64,000 bases of DNA from Locusta migratoria (GCA_026315105.1 CM048750.1:75754297-75818296); one strand, 5' to 3'; positions 42,710 to 54,640 are shown, numbered from the stretch's first letter. Numbers and translations: made by a program. Notes: generated from the sequence alone by a model not told the origin.

Positions 42710-44165
42710 GTATCTATTTTTAACTGCCTGCATGTTTCATTTAGCATATTCTACAGGAACAAATTGCGATGCAAATGATCAGAGAACAAGTCTGTACATA
42801 AAATTGTATAAAGAGTGGTAATGGATAAAATGAAAAGACGCTAAGCACGCGACAGGACTAAGCATAAATGAAAACAATCAAGAAACCTAACACAGAAATC
42901 AGCATAATATATATATATTTAAACTTTTTCCTCATATTCCTCAACAGAAAGAATGATCCACGAGGAAACTCTTCTCTGTGGACTTGAAAGTGGGTGGATT
43001 TATACTAAGATATTTCAATTCTTGTGACAGGTTAACGATAAATAGATTCGACACAATACTGCAGGCGTTTCTGCACAAGAGTCAGACATTTGTAATCTAA
43101 ACGAAGACTCGATTTTTTGCCTAGTATTACTGAGTGAGAGCTGCTAACTCTTTTGGGAATAAGCTGATACTGTTAACAACAAATGACTTTCAAAAATGTA
43201 TTGAAAAGCCAATCTCAGAATCCCCAAGCTATTGAACAGGGGTAGAAAAGACTTTTGTGGGCTTACACCACATACTTCTAGAAGCACCCTTTTCTGCGCA
43301 ATAGAGTTATATCCTCCCCCCAAAAATAATGAAACTAAGCACATTAGACTACTTTTCGATATTGTTCTAATAGTAAAATTTGCCTCCTACTCCATAATCT
43401 CTGTAGAACTTAAAATAACTTCCTCCAGGAAACATAGTTCCATAATCTGCTTAGAATCTAAAATAAATTTCTCCTAGAAACAGTCAAAAGCCTTTTCTAG
43501 ATCTACTCATTCACCCACCTTGAATCTCACGATCAGATATGAGCGTCTTTTCTGCAACCGTCGACACCTTACTGTTTACACCATTACAGAAGGGTGACGT
43601 CACAAGGCTCCGTTACGGTAGCAGCTTGTAAACGCCTTTGAGTCAAGCTCCTGTGTCACAGCAGGAGACAATTACAGGGTTTTCAAAAAAAGGGGCCTTT
43701 AATTCTGTTGCATAGTTCATTTTCTGACCTATCTTCTGAACTGGGGTACGGTATTTTAAAGACCGGCCCATTTGTAGTTCCCATAGACGATGAGTTGAAA
43801 ATAATGCTGCTTTTATTTAAGGACGGTCACACTTCGTGAGAGTTGAAGCTAGCCTGGAGGAATACTATTCTCTTTCACACGACACTGCTGTTGTACGAAG
43901 GCTATGGTAACTACGAACTGCGGAAGAGATTGTTCCAATAAATTAGAAAGACCTTTCAAAGTCGTGAGCGTGTTAGGAAATGCTGTGCTCGTTGTCGAAG
44001 AAGCTAAACGAGAAGGACTGAATGTTCGATGCGTTGCGCTTCAATAAAATTTCGTAATCGTAGGCTATCAGCTCATATAGAATCTCTGCTTTAGTTTCAC
44101 TTTTCAGTAATTGCCCGCTTATGTAAGCTATTTGCTTATTAAACTGCTTCAATAACATCTGATTA
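42710..44165. other. No gene seen
   Basis: AT-rich with no recognised coding sequence. Confidence 0.45.
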
Positions 44166-44171
44166 TCAATT

Positions 44172-44655
44172 GGCTAGCTTGTTAATAATCAATGTTAATT
44201 TAAATGTTAGGAAGTCCTTTCTGAAGGCATTTGTCTGGAGTGTAACATTGTATGGGAGTGAAACGTGGACGATAAGCAGTTCAGACAAAGAGATGATAGA
44301 ACCTTTTGAAATGTGGTGCTACAGACGAATGATGAAAATTAGATGGGTAGACCACATAACTAACGAGGAGGTGCTTAATAGAATTGGGAAGAAAAGAGTT
44401 TCTGACATATCCTGACTAAGAGAAAGGGGGGGGGGGGGACACATTCTGAGACATCAAAGAATTGTCAACTTGGCGTTAGAAGGAAGTGTGTGGGGTAAAA
44501 ATCGTAGAGGGAGACCGAGGGACGAATACAGCAAGCAGATTTAAAAGGATTCAGGTTCCCGAACGTATTTTCAGAGGAAGAGACTTGCACAGGACAGGGT
44601 AGTGTGGAGAGCGTCATCAAACCAGTCTGTGGACTGAAGACCACCACAACATTAC
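44172..44655 (+). pseudogene. LINE-C 3' end, second copy
   Basis: The frame reads NVNLNVRKSFLKAFVWSVTL, YGSETWTISSSDKEMIEPFE, MWCYRRMMKIRWVDHITNEE, VLNRIGKKRVSDIS then a stop; a G-run (44427-44438) follows. It ends with AAACCAGTCTGTGGACTGAA and GACCACCACAAC, like 26285-26915. Confidence 0.82.
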
Positions 44656-44664
44656 TTGGTACCA

Positions 44665-45245
44665 TAGAAAACTAAAAACTCTATCACAGTGGATGGTAAT
44701 ACGATGTGGCAATAACATATTGATACGGTCTAGTTTACAGAAGAACTCTTTGTGGCTAGTGGCAAAGGACATCTACTGTAATTACAAAGACTGTTGATGA
44801 TGAAGAGGTAAAATACGATAGTGGCAAAGAAGGAAGGCACGTATCGTGATTGCAGAGTTTACAAATGTTAAATTACATGTGCGAAGGAAATAGGTCTTAC
44901 CATATCCTCGTCAGTAGTGGTGTGACTATTTCTACACTTGTATACAGCACATTGAATAGCTAATAATCGACGTAAGGGCCCTTGTCCAGAGCCTGGGCGA
45001 GTAATTGTCCATCAAAACTTCCGATGCCAAATTTAGTAGCACCTGATGTGCCGCGGCGGCAATATATCTGCAGACGAATGTGCCTCCACAATTTGGCAGT
45101 GCAGGATTTAGGGATCTTTAACATATTTCATTTTATGAAATGGCAGTGCTGTATGAGTAGTGAGATGTGCTCACTTTACGTGGGCGAGATCCATATTTTA
45201 TAAGTAATTCCACAAATTATGTAATCGTATTGAAAACAGCAGACT
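44665..45245. other. No gene seen
   Basis: Unassigned sequence. Confidence 0.4.
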
Positions 45246-45249
45246 AGCA

Positions 45250-46310
45250 GGGCGGGGTTAAAGGAGGTGAAAACAAAATAAGCAGTCTCGCATATGCGGA
45301 TGACTTACTTGTGATGGCCGATTCCATTGAAAGCTTGCAAACTAATATTTCAGAGCTCGATCAGAGGTGCAAGGATTATGATCTGAAGATCAGCATCTCC
45401 ACAACGAAAGTAATGTCTGTGGGAAAGAGACTCAGCCGGCCGCGGTGGCCGAGGTGACTGAGGCGCTCCAGTCACGGTCTGCACGGCCACTACGGTCGGG
45501 GGTTCGAATCCCCCCTCGGGCATGGATATTTGTGCCGTCCTTAGTCTTAGGTAGTTCATAAGTAGTTTGTAAGCTTAGGGACTGATGACCCCGTAGTTAA
45601 GTCCCATAAGTTCTACAAACATTTGAACATTTTTTTGAAAGAGACTCAAACAGATTGAGTGCCAAATAGGAGGAACAAAGTTAGAACAGGTAGACAGTTT
45701 CAAGTACCTAGGATGTATTTTTTCACAGGATGGCAACATAGCGAAAGAACTGGAATCGAGGTGCAGCAAAGCTAATGAAGTGAGTTCTCAGCTAAGATCT
45801 ACTCTCTTCTGCAAGAAGGCAGGAAGTACCAAGACTAAGTTTGCAGTGCACCGCTCTATCTTTCGACCAACTTTGTTTTATGGGAGTGAAAGTTGGGTGG
45901 ATACAGGTTACCTTATTCACAAGGTAGAGGTTATAGATATGAAAGTAGCAAGAATGATTGCGGGTACCAGTAGATGGGAACAATGGCAGGAGGGTGTCCA
46001 TAATGAGGAAATCAAAGAAAAGCTGGAAATGAACACCATATATGAAGCAGTTAGAGCGAACAGACTGAGATGGTGGGGAGAAGCACGGGAGAAGCAAGGT
46101 TACCTAAGAGACTCATGAACTCGTCAGTGGAGGGTAAGAGGAGTCGACGTAGACCAAGAAGAAAGTACTTAGATTCGGTGCAGAATGATTTTGAAGTAAA
46201 AGGCATAACATCAGACAAGGCATCAATGTTAGCATTGAATAGGGGATCATGGAGGAATTTTACTAGAGGTACTATGCTCCAGACTGAACGCTGAAAGGCA
46301 TAAGCAGTCT
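45250..46310 (+). pseudogene. LINE-D reverse transcriptase C-terminal half, split by SINE-1
   Basis: Frame: NKISSLAYADDLLVMADSIE (catalytic YADD), LQTNISELDQRCKDYDLKIS, ISTTKVMSVGKRL, SINE-1, KQIECQIGGTKLEQVDSFKY, LGCIFSQDGNI, SQLRSTLFCKKAGSTKTKFA, LFYGSESWVDTG, VARMIAGTSRWEQWQEG and NTIYEAVRANRLRWWG, then a frameshift near 46075 to SVEGKRSRRRPRRKYLDSVQ. The SINE insertion is in-frame-neutral when removed with one TSD copy. Clade not certain; the RLRWWG/RRRPRRKYLD end is common in R2/RTE-like LINEs. 5' truncated. Confidence 0.8.
45423..45648 (+). mobile_element. SINE-1 with 12-bp TSD inside LINE-D
   Basis: GAAAGAGACTCA at 45423-45434 and 45637-45648. Full-length plus-strand copy from GCCGGCCGCGG to AACATTTTTTT; the A-box reads GGCCGAGGTGACTGAGG. 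Confidence 0.94.
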
Positions 46311-46321
46311 CTCGTATACGT

Positions 46322-46362
46322 AGGTCTGAAGATGACAGCTAGCCTGTTGAAACCGGTATATC
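46322..46362 (+). ncRNA. Hammerhead-like/foldback arm motif, isolated
   Basis: GTCTGAAGATGACAGCTAGCCTGTTGAAACCGGTATATCG-type order: CTGAAGATG, an ACAG/CTGT mini-hairpin, GAAACCGGT. Same layout as the arms of the foldbacks in this window, but without a partner arm. Core is CTGAAGA, not CTGATGA, so ribozyme activity is unlikely. Confidence 0.25.
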
Positions 46363-46380
46363 GAAACAAAAGAAAATAAA

Positions 46381-46557
46381 CAGGGTGTCCCATTTATTTT
46401 GACTACCCAAAATATCTCTGGAACAACAACAGCTATTGTAAAACGACTTTCACCGGTATCAGTGTAAGGCACGCGCTCAGTAATGTAAATTATTTGAAAC
46501 ATCCGAAAACGAAATCGCGTGTTTTTGACACACAATTGTTTTTAAATAGACACCCTA
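46381..46557. mobile_element. Possible MITE with CAGGGTGTC ends
   Basis: CAGGGTGTCCCATTTA at 46381 and AAATAGACACCCTA near 46557 are imperfect inverted ends enclosing 177 bp. No TSD was recognised. Confidence 0.3.
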
Positions 46558-46583
46558 TATTATTTCATCAGCAATCAATAGTA

Positions 46584-46838
46584 TGACAAATTACATAAAC
46601 AATGGCGCTGATTGCATCGCAATACGCTTAATTAGTTCTGAGATACTGCGAAGCGAAGTTGACGCTTTAAATAGGCAAAACGCGCGGCTAGGCACGTCCT
46701 GAGACTCAGACGAGAACCACACCTCCTCAGCACGTGCGCTAGCCACCCGTTTCGCGAATTTCAAGCGTCAAATTAGCTTCGCAATATCTCGAGATGTAAT
46801 TGGCGATCAACGCCATTGTTTGTGTGATTTGTTTGTCC
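46584..46838. mobile_element. Palindromic foldback next to heat-shock-type promoter
   Basis: ACAATGGCGCTGATTGC (46609), CGAAGCGAAGTTGACGCTT and GCGCGGCTAGGCACGTCCTGAG on the left have reverse complements in CTCAGCACGTGCGCTAGCC, AAGCGTCAAATTAGCTTCG and GATCAACGCCATTGTTTG on the right (to 46820). The arms meet near 46715, so it is almost a perfect hairpin of about 125 bp per arm. Confidence 0.65.
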
Positions 46839-47081
46839 CGAACGTTTCGAAATGTTTCACAATGATCCTCGATGTTCTAGCATGTTTGGAAACTTCCAAA
46901 AATATCCCAGATTATTGTGGAACTTTCATAACATTCTAGAATGTTGCGGAATGTTCTGAAACATTATGGATCATTTGAATTTTCTGGAATTTACCAGTGG
47001 TTGGGCTAGACATTTGGTGGCGGGGTGGAGGGGGAAGGAGAGGTATATAATGTAGAGCTCACTTTGAGTTCGAACATCAGT
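46839..47081 (+). promoter_or_regulatory. Heat-shock-type promoter: clustered HSEs, TATA box and initiator
   Basis: HSE units (alternating GAA/TTC every 5 bp): GAAACTTC at 46889-46896, GAACTTTC at 46920-46927, and a five-unit array TTCtaGAAtgTTgcgGAAtgTTC at 46934-46956 with correct phasing. Then a GGGGTGGAGGGGGAAGGAG GC/GA element, TATATAA at 47044-47050 and the insect initiator TCAGT at 47077-47081 (A47079 as +1 puts TATA at about -35). This is the architecture of HSF-driven genes such as Hsp70. The next 150 bp give only very short frames (8 codons at 47125; 21 codons at 47155) before a foldback, so no heat-shock protein is encoded here. It could drive a noncoding RNA, a lost or displaced gene, or a transposon. 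Confidence 0.6.
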
Positions 47082-47221
47082 TTGGTATCATTCACGAAGT
47101 GAGGAAACGAAAAAAACAGCGCAATGAGTAGTTTAAGAAATAAAAAGTGAAGCATGGATGGTGAAAGTGATACAGTGACCGAATATAAATCGAAAATAAA
47201 GTTTGTAAAGTTTACTTAATC

Positions 47222-47580
47222 TTGACATTACCTGACATTGAAGGTTTTGGAGGCGATATGATAAAGTAATATTCTTTATAAGTTAAACGCCACGATCGCA
47301 GAATATTTATTTAATTACGACCGGTTTCGGAGGACTGCGCCACCATCATCTGGTCATACATTTTATAAGCTGGTCATACTGTAGTATCCTGCAAGCTGTG
47401 ATGTTTTAAGTATTGAATTTTTATATGTGCACTAAGTACTATGTTACACTTATTATTTAATCTCCATTTTTTTAAATAAGATGACCAGATTATAAAATGA
47501 AATATTACCAGATGATGGTGGAACAGTCCTCTGAGACCGGTCGCTATTAAATAATAAGCATTTCGCGATCTTAATTTATT
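47222..47580. mobile_element. Foldback element with GACCGGT arms
   Basis: ACGACCGGTTTCGGAGGACT...CACCATCATCTGGTCA (47317-47356) is the reverse complement of ACCAGATGATGGTGGAACAG...GAGACCGGTCGC (47507-47553). It begins with ACATTACCTGACATTGAAGG, shared with the foldback at 57281. Outer arms end in the GCGATC-type phrases CACGATCGCAGAATA / ATTTCGCGATC. Confidence 0.7.
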
Positions 47581-47584
47581 GTTA

Positions 47585-48475
47585 ATAAAAATTGATTTCA
47601 TTTATATTTTAGACTATGCCCTAACCTAATAGAGGGGAAGATCTTGTCATTTCTGAAGCGAAACTGTGGCAACCATAGAACAACAAAGAAATCAAAAATA
47701 CAAAGAGCGCAAAGCATGTTTAAGTTGCGAAAGATCGAGAGCGATCATTCCGTAGAAATGTTATTTTGAATTACGTACGCCATCGCCTACGACTAGGGGA
47801 GGGCAGTAGCGTATGCATAGAGACAAGGGGATGGATAGAACGGTAGCAGGAACTGTGGAGTTGCTGGTCGTAGTAAAGAAGAAGGAGCAGAACAAGGAGG
47901 TAAATAGACGTGATGAAGAAGGAGAAGCGTTTGACGACATGAACTGTAAGGAGTGGAGGAGGAAATGAATAAATAGGGGAGGGAGGAGAAGCTGGACAGG
48001 AAGGGAGAAAAGAGGAGTCGAGAGAGGAGAAGAAAGAGTGAACAATAAGACGAAGAGATTGACAAAGAGTAGTAGGCGGAAATGACAGATGAATAGGGGG
48101 GGGGGGGGGCAGGAGGGGATATAGGAGGAAAGAATGAAAAACAGGATTAGTGATTAACATCCCGCAGGGAGGTCGATTAGTGGGAGGAGGACAGAAAGGA
48201 AGGAGGAGGAGGTTGACAGGGAGAGGAGCGGAGACGAAATGAGGAGATTGGAATAAATAAATACCTTGGCAACGACCATACTGAGGCTCATAATAATAAT
48301 TGTGATGAGAGATAATCAACGGAAGAGATGGATTTTTACAACTTTATGCTTGAAGTTTAGACAGCGAGGGCACTGAAAAAAGATTACTCGGTAACCTTCA
48401 ATATACCGCTCAAGAAACAAATCGTCTCATGTACGCACGAAATTAAATCATTTATGTCATTGAAACTTGATAGAT
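47585..48475. other. No gene seen; purine-rich stretch
   Basis: 47820-48260 is strongly GA-rich on the plus strand with a G-run at 48098-48109. The long minus-strand open frames (up to 182 codons) are pyrimidine-coded L/S/P/F runs without domain content. Confidence 0.5.
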
Positions 48476-48479
48476 CATA

Positions 48480-48570
48480 GTTTTGAACACTTTTGTTCCC
48501 CTATGGGACCCCCACGAAGTTGGTGAGGACATCGCACGAATTCAATCCGTCACTACGTTCATGACTCGTT
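48480..48570 (+). pseudogene. Possible LINE-A/B scrap
   Basis: The frame gives PLWDPHEVGEDIARIQSVTT, similar to the WDPYQVGLTENIKRVQRRAA block of LINE-A. Very short. Confidence 0.3.
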
Positions 48571-48699
48571 GCTCTGGGAGCTCAGACCCCTCATTCAAGT
48601 CGTCAGTGAATTTGTTCCGCGAATATCGAAAGGTAGACCCGGGGGGAAAACTAATTTTCCGATTCTGTAAGGCAGTGCTGTGACATTAGAACCGATGTC

Positions 48700-51450
48700 T
48701 GTATTTTCCGGAGTATCCTTCTCCTTTGAAGATCAAAAGAGTGATAGAAGGAAACCAAAATGTGTGTGGCCCAAACCATCACGCTTTATTTGCAAACGGA
48801 CCGAAACCAGTAAGTGAGGATGTTGAACTGCAGTCAGTTGTCAGTATATTACTACGACAGGGAACATAATAAAAACATTCATCAATATGCTACTCCATCT
48901 TCATCTCTGTATTTTTAAAAAGCACATAAAAGACAGTTCTGCATTTAGTCTCCTCTAATATCGTACGTAATGCGTACAAATTGAAAAGTGCATAAAACGT
49001 CGAATCTACAGAATTTTATTCGTAATACGCAATCACTTCTTTCGGCATAGCTTGATTGGTTTCGAAGGTGTATTTTTGTCATTACGCGACATAAGAATTA
49101 TGCAGGACAGCAAACTTTTTAACGAAACCGAAAGTTTTCACCCGCTGGTCGTAAAGACTAGTAACTTGAAATTTCGGCTATAGGAATATCGATTAGAAGA
49201 ATCCTTTATTCATGAATTGGTGAACGAAATTTGTACTTAAATTTAATTTGAGACAATCTCCGGAGGGCATCTCGCAACACAGACTGCCATTACGCTTTTT
49301 GTGACTCCATACACTCTGTGTAACAACTTATTACTAATTTGAAAATACTACCTTATTGCCCGCCGCTTTGTCCTCGTAAACGTACGTCAAATACACCTCG
49401 TTCCCCGTTTCCCTTCCCCCCCCCCCCCCAACACCTCTGCATGTCCATCTTCGATTTCCCCTGTCACTGTCATCAACCCACTTCATCACTCCGCCCATCT
49501 GTCAACCAGTTTCAGTTCCTTCCCATCCCAGTCGTCGTACTTGCCGCTACAGTATCTCGTTACAGACAATAAGTGGTATATTGTGAGGGTGAAGGTGGGG
49601 GTGAGAGTTTAATTTTTAAAACTCACAACCACCAACTGCGAACCAAATTCCTAAACATGCAAAAACGCTGGAACTGTGATTACTACTGTTTGACTCGTTT
49701 TCTAGGGGATGATATCACACGTTCTCAGCTTTCCTTCCCTGTATATGATTAACAAAACAAATTCATAATAAAGTAAGTTCATGCGAGAAAAGGGTGTACT
49801 AACTACTATTTTTGAAAACACATGAAAGTTCACTTTATGTTGTTTATTACACCATATTGAAACCCTGTGGCTGATACGTCAGTACCTCGACACATTTATC
49901 AAATAAAGTTATAGCTCATGAGCCCCCAGACAAAAATGAATATTTGTCGCAAATTGTTTTCACACCATGTGCCTGTCTCAAACACCGTTTATGTTCATTC
50001 CTATGCGACGACACATGTTACACTAACAAAACACAGTCACTTTAATTCAGTGCGATGCACACCTTGTTCCACCGGCTAAATATTCACAACACACAGTAGC
50101 ACTCGATTCAACTTGGTGCAGTCTACGACGAGCAACCACACGTGGCGATTGCCACACAAAAATCTAAAGTCTCCACCTGGAGATCCACATGCCGACTGAT
50201 GCAGAGCGACGCCACCCGGCCAGCTACCCCACTTGCTCCCGACTCGTCACTTCCTGCCCTCGCGCGCGCGCGCGCGCGCCAGAAACCCAACTGCCCGGGT
50301 TTTTACCCTATGTCATCAACTTCCCCATGTGAGCTGTTCTAACCGACTTCCAACGTACAGCGCGCAGCCAATACATTTCTAAAACTTAAAATCAAAATAA
50401 TTACACTACACATTAAACAAATATCTTCTTACGTTTTTATATTAGTATTTTGTTTTATGTTTAGTATTATGTTTTTATATTGGTATACACATCCTTTGCA
50501 CTATTTATTACAATCGTGCAATTTCTTATATCACATATAAGTGATTTAACTGAATATTTCAAGATAAAATACACAAGATTAATTGAAAATAAAATGAAAA
50601 ATAGTTAATATATTACTTTTATTAACAAACATTGCCATGCTAGATGTGTAACTGTCTTGTATTCATTGGTAATTTATTACTTTTCATTGTCAATAAACAT
50701 ATTACGTCAGTTGTGACTATATCAGCTAATGTATTGTTTATTTGTCAACAGGCTATTTTGTAATGAGGGCCTTAAAGGTTCCTAACTGCATCGTATTACT
50801 TCAAATGCAAGTAGTATTAGAATATTTTATTTCACGCTGTGCACTGCACTGTACCTGGCACTCGCCATTGTCCCTCTCTCCCTTCACCGGAAACGAACCT
50901 GGAAAATCCTAAGCTGGAACAAGCCACCAACGTCGGCCTGCTCGTTGGCCTCCCATCAGCTACAAGCACACAGCAAATCTCAACTTGGAGAATTTCTACC
51001 TTTGGCCTAACTATAAATGTTGTCACCCAACTGCGTACATACTTTGCTACCATAATTAATAAGATTAAAATTGTGTAACATTTAGTGCATTAGCATGGTC
51101 AATGTTTGCAGTGAACTTCATACTGTTTAATTATCAAATGCTATTAATTACTTGTATTTCTATTGGGTGGTAATCTATCAATATGTACGACGGTTGGTGG
51201 AAATCATCCAGTAGTTAAGCAGATACACATACCACATTTCTATGATATACACTGTTAAAAACAATTACAGGATCAGATGAGATATTGTACACAATGTACA
51301 TTTGGTGATGTATTTTATTCAGATAGTGATTACAATTGTAATTTCTATTTGATACATTACGATGCTTTGAAGTCTTAACAACATACCTTAGTTTTTCATG
51401 ACATTTACTTAGGGCGAGGCATCATGGGGCTCCCATAATAGTGAAAACGT
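48700..51450. other. No gene seen
   Basis: Mostly AT-rich. A C-run is at 49418-49428 and a CG run at 50261-50279 within a short GC-richer patch (50090-50345). The 79-codon frame at 50839-51078 (+) has no recognisable domain. Confidence 0.45.
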
Positions 51451-51458
51451 CAATCTAG

Positions 51459-52610
51459 TTACACTCTAACATGGTCTGTCATCACCTTGGATGTAAAAAT
51501 ACAGTTGCACACCATCGTTGTATTGGACAGTATGAGGCTATCACTCAGCACTTGACGAATAATTAGCCTTTCTTCCATGAGTGTAACATCCAACTCTGTA
51601 ACCATTGTGAGAGGAGTTGGTCCAGCTGCAATGTGTCTGCCAAGTGCATCCCAAACATGCTCAGTCCGGTTAAGTCCGGCGAAGAAGCTGACCATTCGTT
51701 AAATTCCCTCAGATACAAGCATATTGCCCACCAGTACAACTTTGTGTGGACGAGCGTTATCGTTCGCCATTTCTATGGTACAAGCGTAGGGCACAAGAAA
51801 AGGTCAAAGATTCTCGTCTATATACCTCTGAGCATTTCACCATTCTGAGTGACATAGAAGTCCATATGTCCTCCAATACTGGCTGATACCCACACCATTT
51901 GTCCACCATCATGATGTTCATCAGCTGAAACGTTCAGAGTTCGACTTTCTCTCCAGATGAGGGAAAACCGATTGTGCAGCTGAACACAAAATCTTAACTC
52001 GTCTGTGAACAAAACACGTCGCCATTCGCTACGACTGCAATCTTCCGCCGACCTGTTTCTGCAGGTTAAACGGTGTCGTCGTTTCAATGGGACACACACC
52101 ACAGGTCTCCGTGCGTAGGTGAAGGTGATTTTGGACTGTTTGTTCTGATATTGCACGTCCTGTTGCTGCCTGGAGGGTATGTTGCAGTGGAATGGTATCC
52201 CGCCTCCTGTCTCGACGAACTGTTACCCGAAGATAACGGACACTGCTGATGTTACCCGCGGACGAACTTTGCTTAGCCTTCTTTAAACGATTCCTGTAGT
52301 CTGTAATCGCTTCCAGTACTGGAAATTACACTTTGTGACATCCCAATAGACCTAGTTACTTTTCGTATTTCTCTTTCAACCTTCCTATTGCTCCCAGTGA
52401 CTTAGCTTCAGGTTAAGTCACGTTGTTGTTGAATTGCACTACCTGCTATCTCCACTGCTGATGTAATCGGTTTGGTAAACGCCCTCTGCAGCAATTTTTA
52501 TTATTGCCGTAATTTTATTGTCTCCACTCCGTACAACCATATTAGTTCATTCTGCTAATGCAATTGTTTCAGAACCTAGATATCTCAGCTGATCCCCCGT
52601 TTTAACCGCT
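51459..52610 (-). pseudogene. Tc1-type transposase pseudogene
   Basis: Minus strand in order: an RRDRRRDTIP block near 52210, then RRPVVCVPLKRRHRLTCRNR, EWRRVLFTDELRFCVQLHNR (first catalytic D in the FTDE motif), LIWRESRTLNVSADEHHDGG, MVWVSASIGGHMDFYV (block before the second D), then after decay LNRTEHVWDALGRHIAAG (51690-51640, the P-E/H-x-W motif region where the third catalytic acid lies) and QVLSDSLILSNTTMV. This matches Tc1/mariner DD34E transposases. Several stops. Terminal inverted repeats were not delimited. Same family as 37845-39210. Confidence 0.8.
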
Positions 52611-52624
52611 GTATGTTGAAACAC

Positions 52625-53340
52625 AAAAATGTGCATACTGTACTTTTTTTTTATAGAATTTACGTTTATAAAGTTTCTCGTACTGAATGATAAAAATGTT
52701 TTTCTTTTAGTTTGACTTTCGTAAAATACATGAGTTGTTGATCATTACTAATTTAGCAACGATTTAAAATATCTTTGACAAAGGTGTATGCAAGCAGGGA
52801 ATGATGTTTGTCAGACTCTTTCCGATCAGCCCTCTGAAGCTGTATGGTACCGACTGACCTCCGTGTCATTCTCAACCCGAATGCGTCGACGGCCACGGTA
52901 TGGAGGAGCATGACAGTCAGCACACCCACCCCTTCCGACTGTTACCAATATGCGTAAACCATTAATTCTTGGATAAAATAAGTGTGTGTTATCTTACGCA
53001 GCTAACATGTGCATCTTGCGCTTTAGAAATATTACAAAAACACATTAAATTTTCATTGCAAAGCTCTGTTTGATACAGCTGTGAAGCACTCGGTCGTTAC
53101 AGTTAAACGTTAAGACGTCTGCTGAGGTGTAAAATTTCGCACTGTCAGAACTAATGCTACCTATGTTGATTAGATGCACGTAGTTCACTGATAGTCCACT
53201 GAGAAAGGAGGAATGAATACACATAAGAAATAACCATCAATATATAATAGTTATATAATGTGTAAGGCATTAACGATCCTACTATCGAAGAGTCTTTATG
53301 TTCCTTACAAGGGACACGAGATTCGTAACACTTCAGATTC
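52625..53340. other. No gene seen
   Basis: Unassigned AT-rich sequence. Confidence 0.45.
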
Positions 53341-53342
53341 GA

Positions 53343-53563
53343 GAAATTAACGCTGCCGGCCGCGGTGGCCGAGGGGACTGAGGCGCTCCAGTCACGGTCT
53401 GCACGGCCACTACGGTCGGGGGTTCGAATCCCCCCTCGGGCATGGATATTTGTGCCGTCCTTAGTCTTAGCTAGTTCAAAAGTAGTTTGTAAGTTTAGGG
53501 ACTGATGACCCCGTAGTTAACCCCTTAAGCTTAACAAACATTTGAACATTTGAAATTAACGCT
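53343..53563 (+). mobile_element. SINE-1 with 12-bp TSD
   Basis: GAAATTAACGCT at 53343-53354 and 53552-53563. Full-length copy from GCCGGCCGCGG (53355), B-box GGGTTCGAATCC at 53421, tail AACAAACATTTGAACATT. Confidence 0.94.
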
Positions 53564-53593
53564 GTCGTGCAGGTGTACGCAAATAGTGGCTCT

Positions 53594-53811
53594 CTGTCAT
53601 TTAGAAATGTTCAAATGTTTGTCAAGGTTATGGTCTTAATTGCGGGCTCTTCAGTCCCCAAACTTACAAAGTACTTATAAACTTATACTAAAGACAGCAA
53701 AAACAACCATTCGCAATGGAGGATCCGAACCTCCGACAGGGAATGGCCACGCGCATCGGAGCATAGCGCCTCAATGCGCTCAGTGACTCCGTCGCGGCTG
53801 TCATTTAGAAA
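53594..53811 (-). mobile_element. SINE-2-like copy with 14-bp TSD
   Basis: CTGTCATTTAGAAA at 53594-53607 and 53798-53811. Minus strand: AGCCGCGACGGAGTCACTGA head, B-box GGAGGTTCGGATCCTCC, body CTGAAGAGCCCGCAATTAAG, tail AACATTTGAACATT. It begins 30 bp after the previous SINE's TSD. Confidence 0.9.
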
Positions 53812-53814
53812 ATG

Positions 53815-54035
53815 AATTTTTATTGTCACCTAAGAATATGGACCTTTAAATTGCTTAAAAGTTTAATCCATTTCTCCAAAATTAATTTGTTGGTCTGGAG
53901 TGTCAGAAATAGTGTGCGATTCATGTGAATACGTTACTGAATAAGACAAGGCTGCGCGCAAGCTTCAGTAAGTATGTGAATCTGGTCAGTGGGTCGCAAA
54001 ATTTGTTCTAGCATGTTCTATACCTAACTTTCTGG
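53815..54035. other. No gene seen
   Basis: Short unassigned AT-rich stretch. Confidence 0.4.
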
Positions 54036-54039
54036 TCTT

Positions 54040-54640
54040 CTGTTTATTAATCTTTACCTACGTCTTCTTCCACTCAAGTGGGGTCATTTCCCTCGGTTCC
54101 TTAAATGTTTCTCCCTGAAATACTCATACGGTCCCTCCATCTTCTTCTTGGTCCCTTCTTCCTCTGTCACCATCCGCTATCATCGCTGTCGTTCTCTTGT
54201 CAACACAAGTGTCATCCGTCCTCATGACATGTCCGTACCACTGTAATCTTCTCTCTTGAACCTACTTTGATAGCTCTGTCAGTTTAACACTGCATCTTAT
54301 TTCCTCATTTCTGATCGTTTCTGCTCTTGTGATGTCACAAATTCTTCTTGACATTTTTAACAATTGGCTCTGCTCCATAAACCACTGCAGGTATCACTAC
54401 TGACTTATACACCATAACTATAACTGTAGTCTTCAGATTTATTCTTCTGTCACACAAGACACCTGACTTTCTTTTCCAATTCATACACCCTACCTGTACT
54501 CTGTGGGCTATTGCCATGTCAAAACTGCCATCGCTGGACACTGATCCTAAGTATTTAAATCTATCGACTTCAAGTCTTGTCCATCTGAATGACTTGTTTC
54601 TTCTCATTGTTATCTTGGGCACATGCACTCCGTTTTCTTC
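54040..54640 (-). pseudogene. LINE-G C-terminal half
   Basis: The minus-strand frame 54628-54335 reads VPKITMRRNKSFRWTRLEVD, RFKYLGSVSSDGSFDMAIAH, RVQVGCMNWKRKSGVLCDRR and VYKSVVIPAVVYGAEPIVKN; degraded continuations toward 54060 include GPRRRWRDRMSISGRN and DPTVEEDVGKD-like pieces. FKYLGS and VVYGAE are typical of the region after the reverse transcriptase palm in RTE/R1-like LINEs. Upstream palm and endonuclease are absent or unrecognisable. Confidence 0.7.

Noticed and set aside
47771..48319. 182-codon minus-strand open frame
   Set aside because: Pyrimidine-rich strand of a GA-rich tract gives stop-poor L/S/P/F text without domains; no gene signal.
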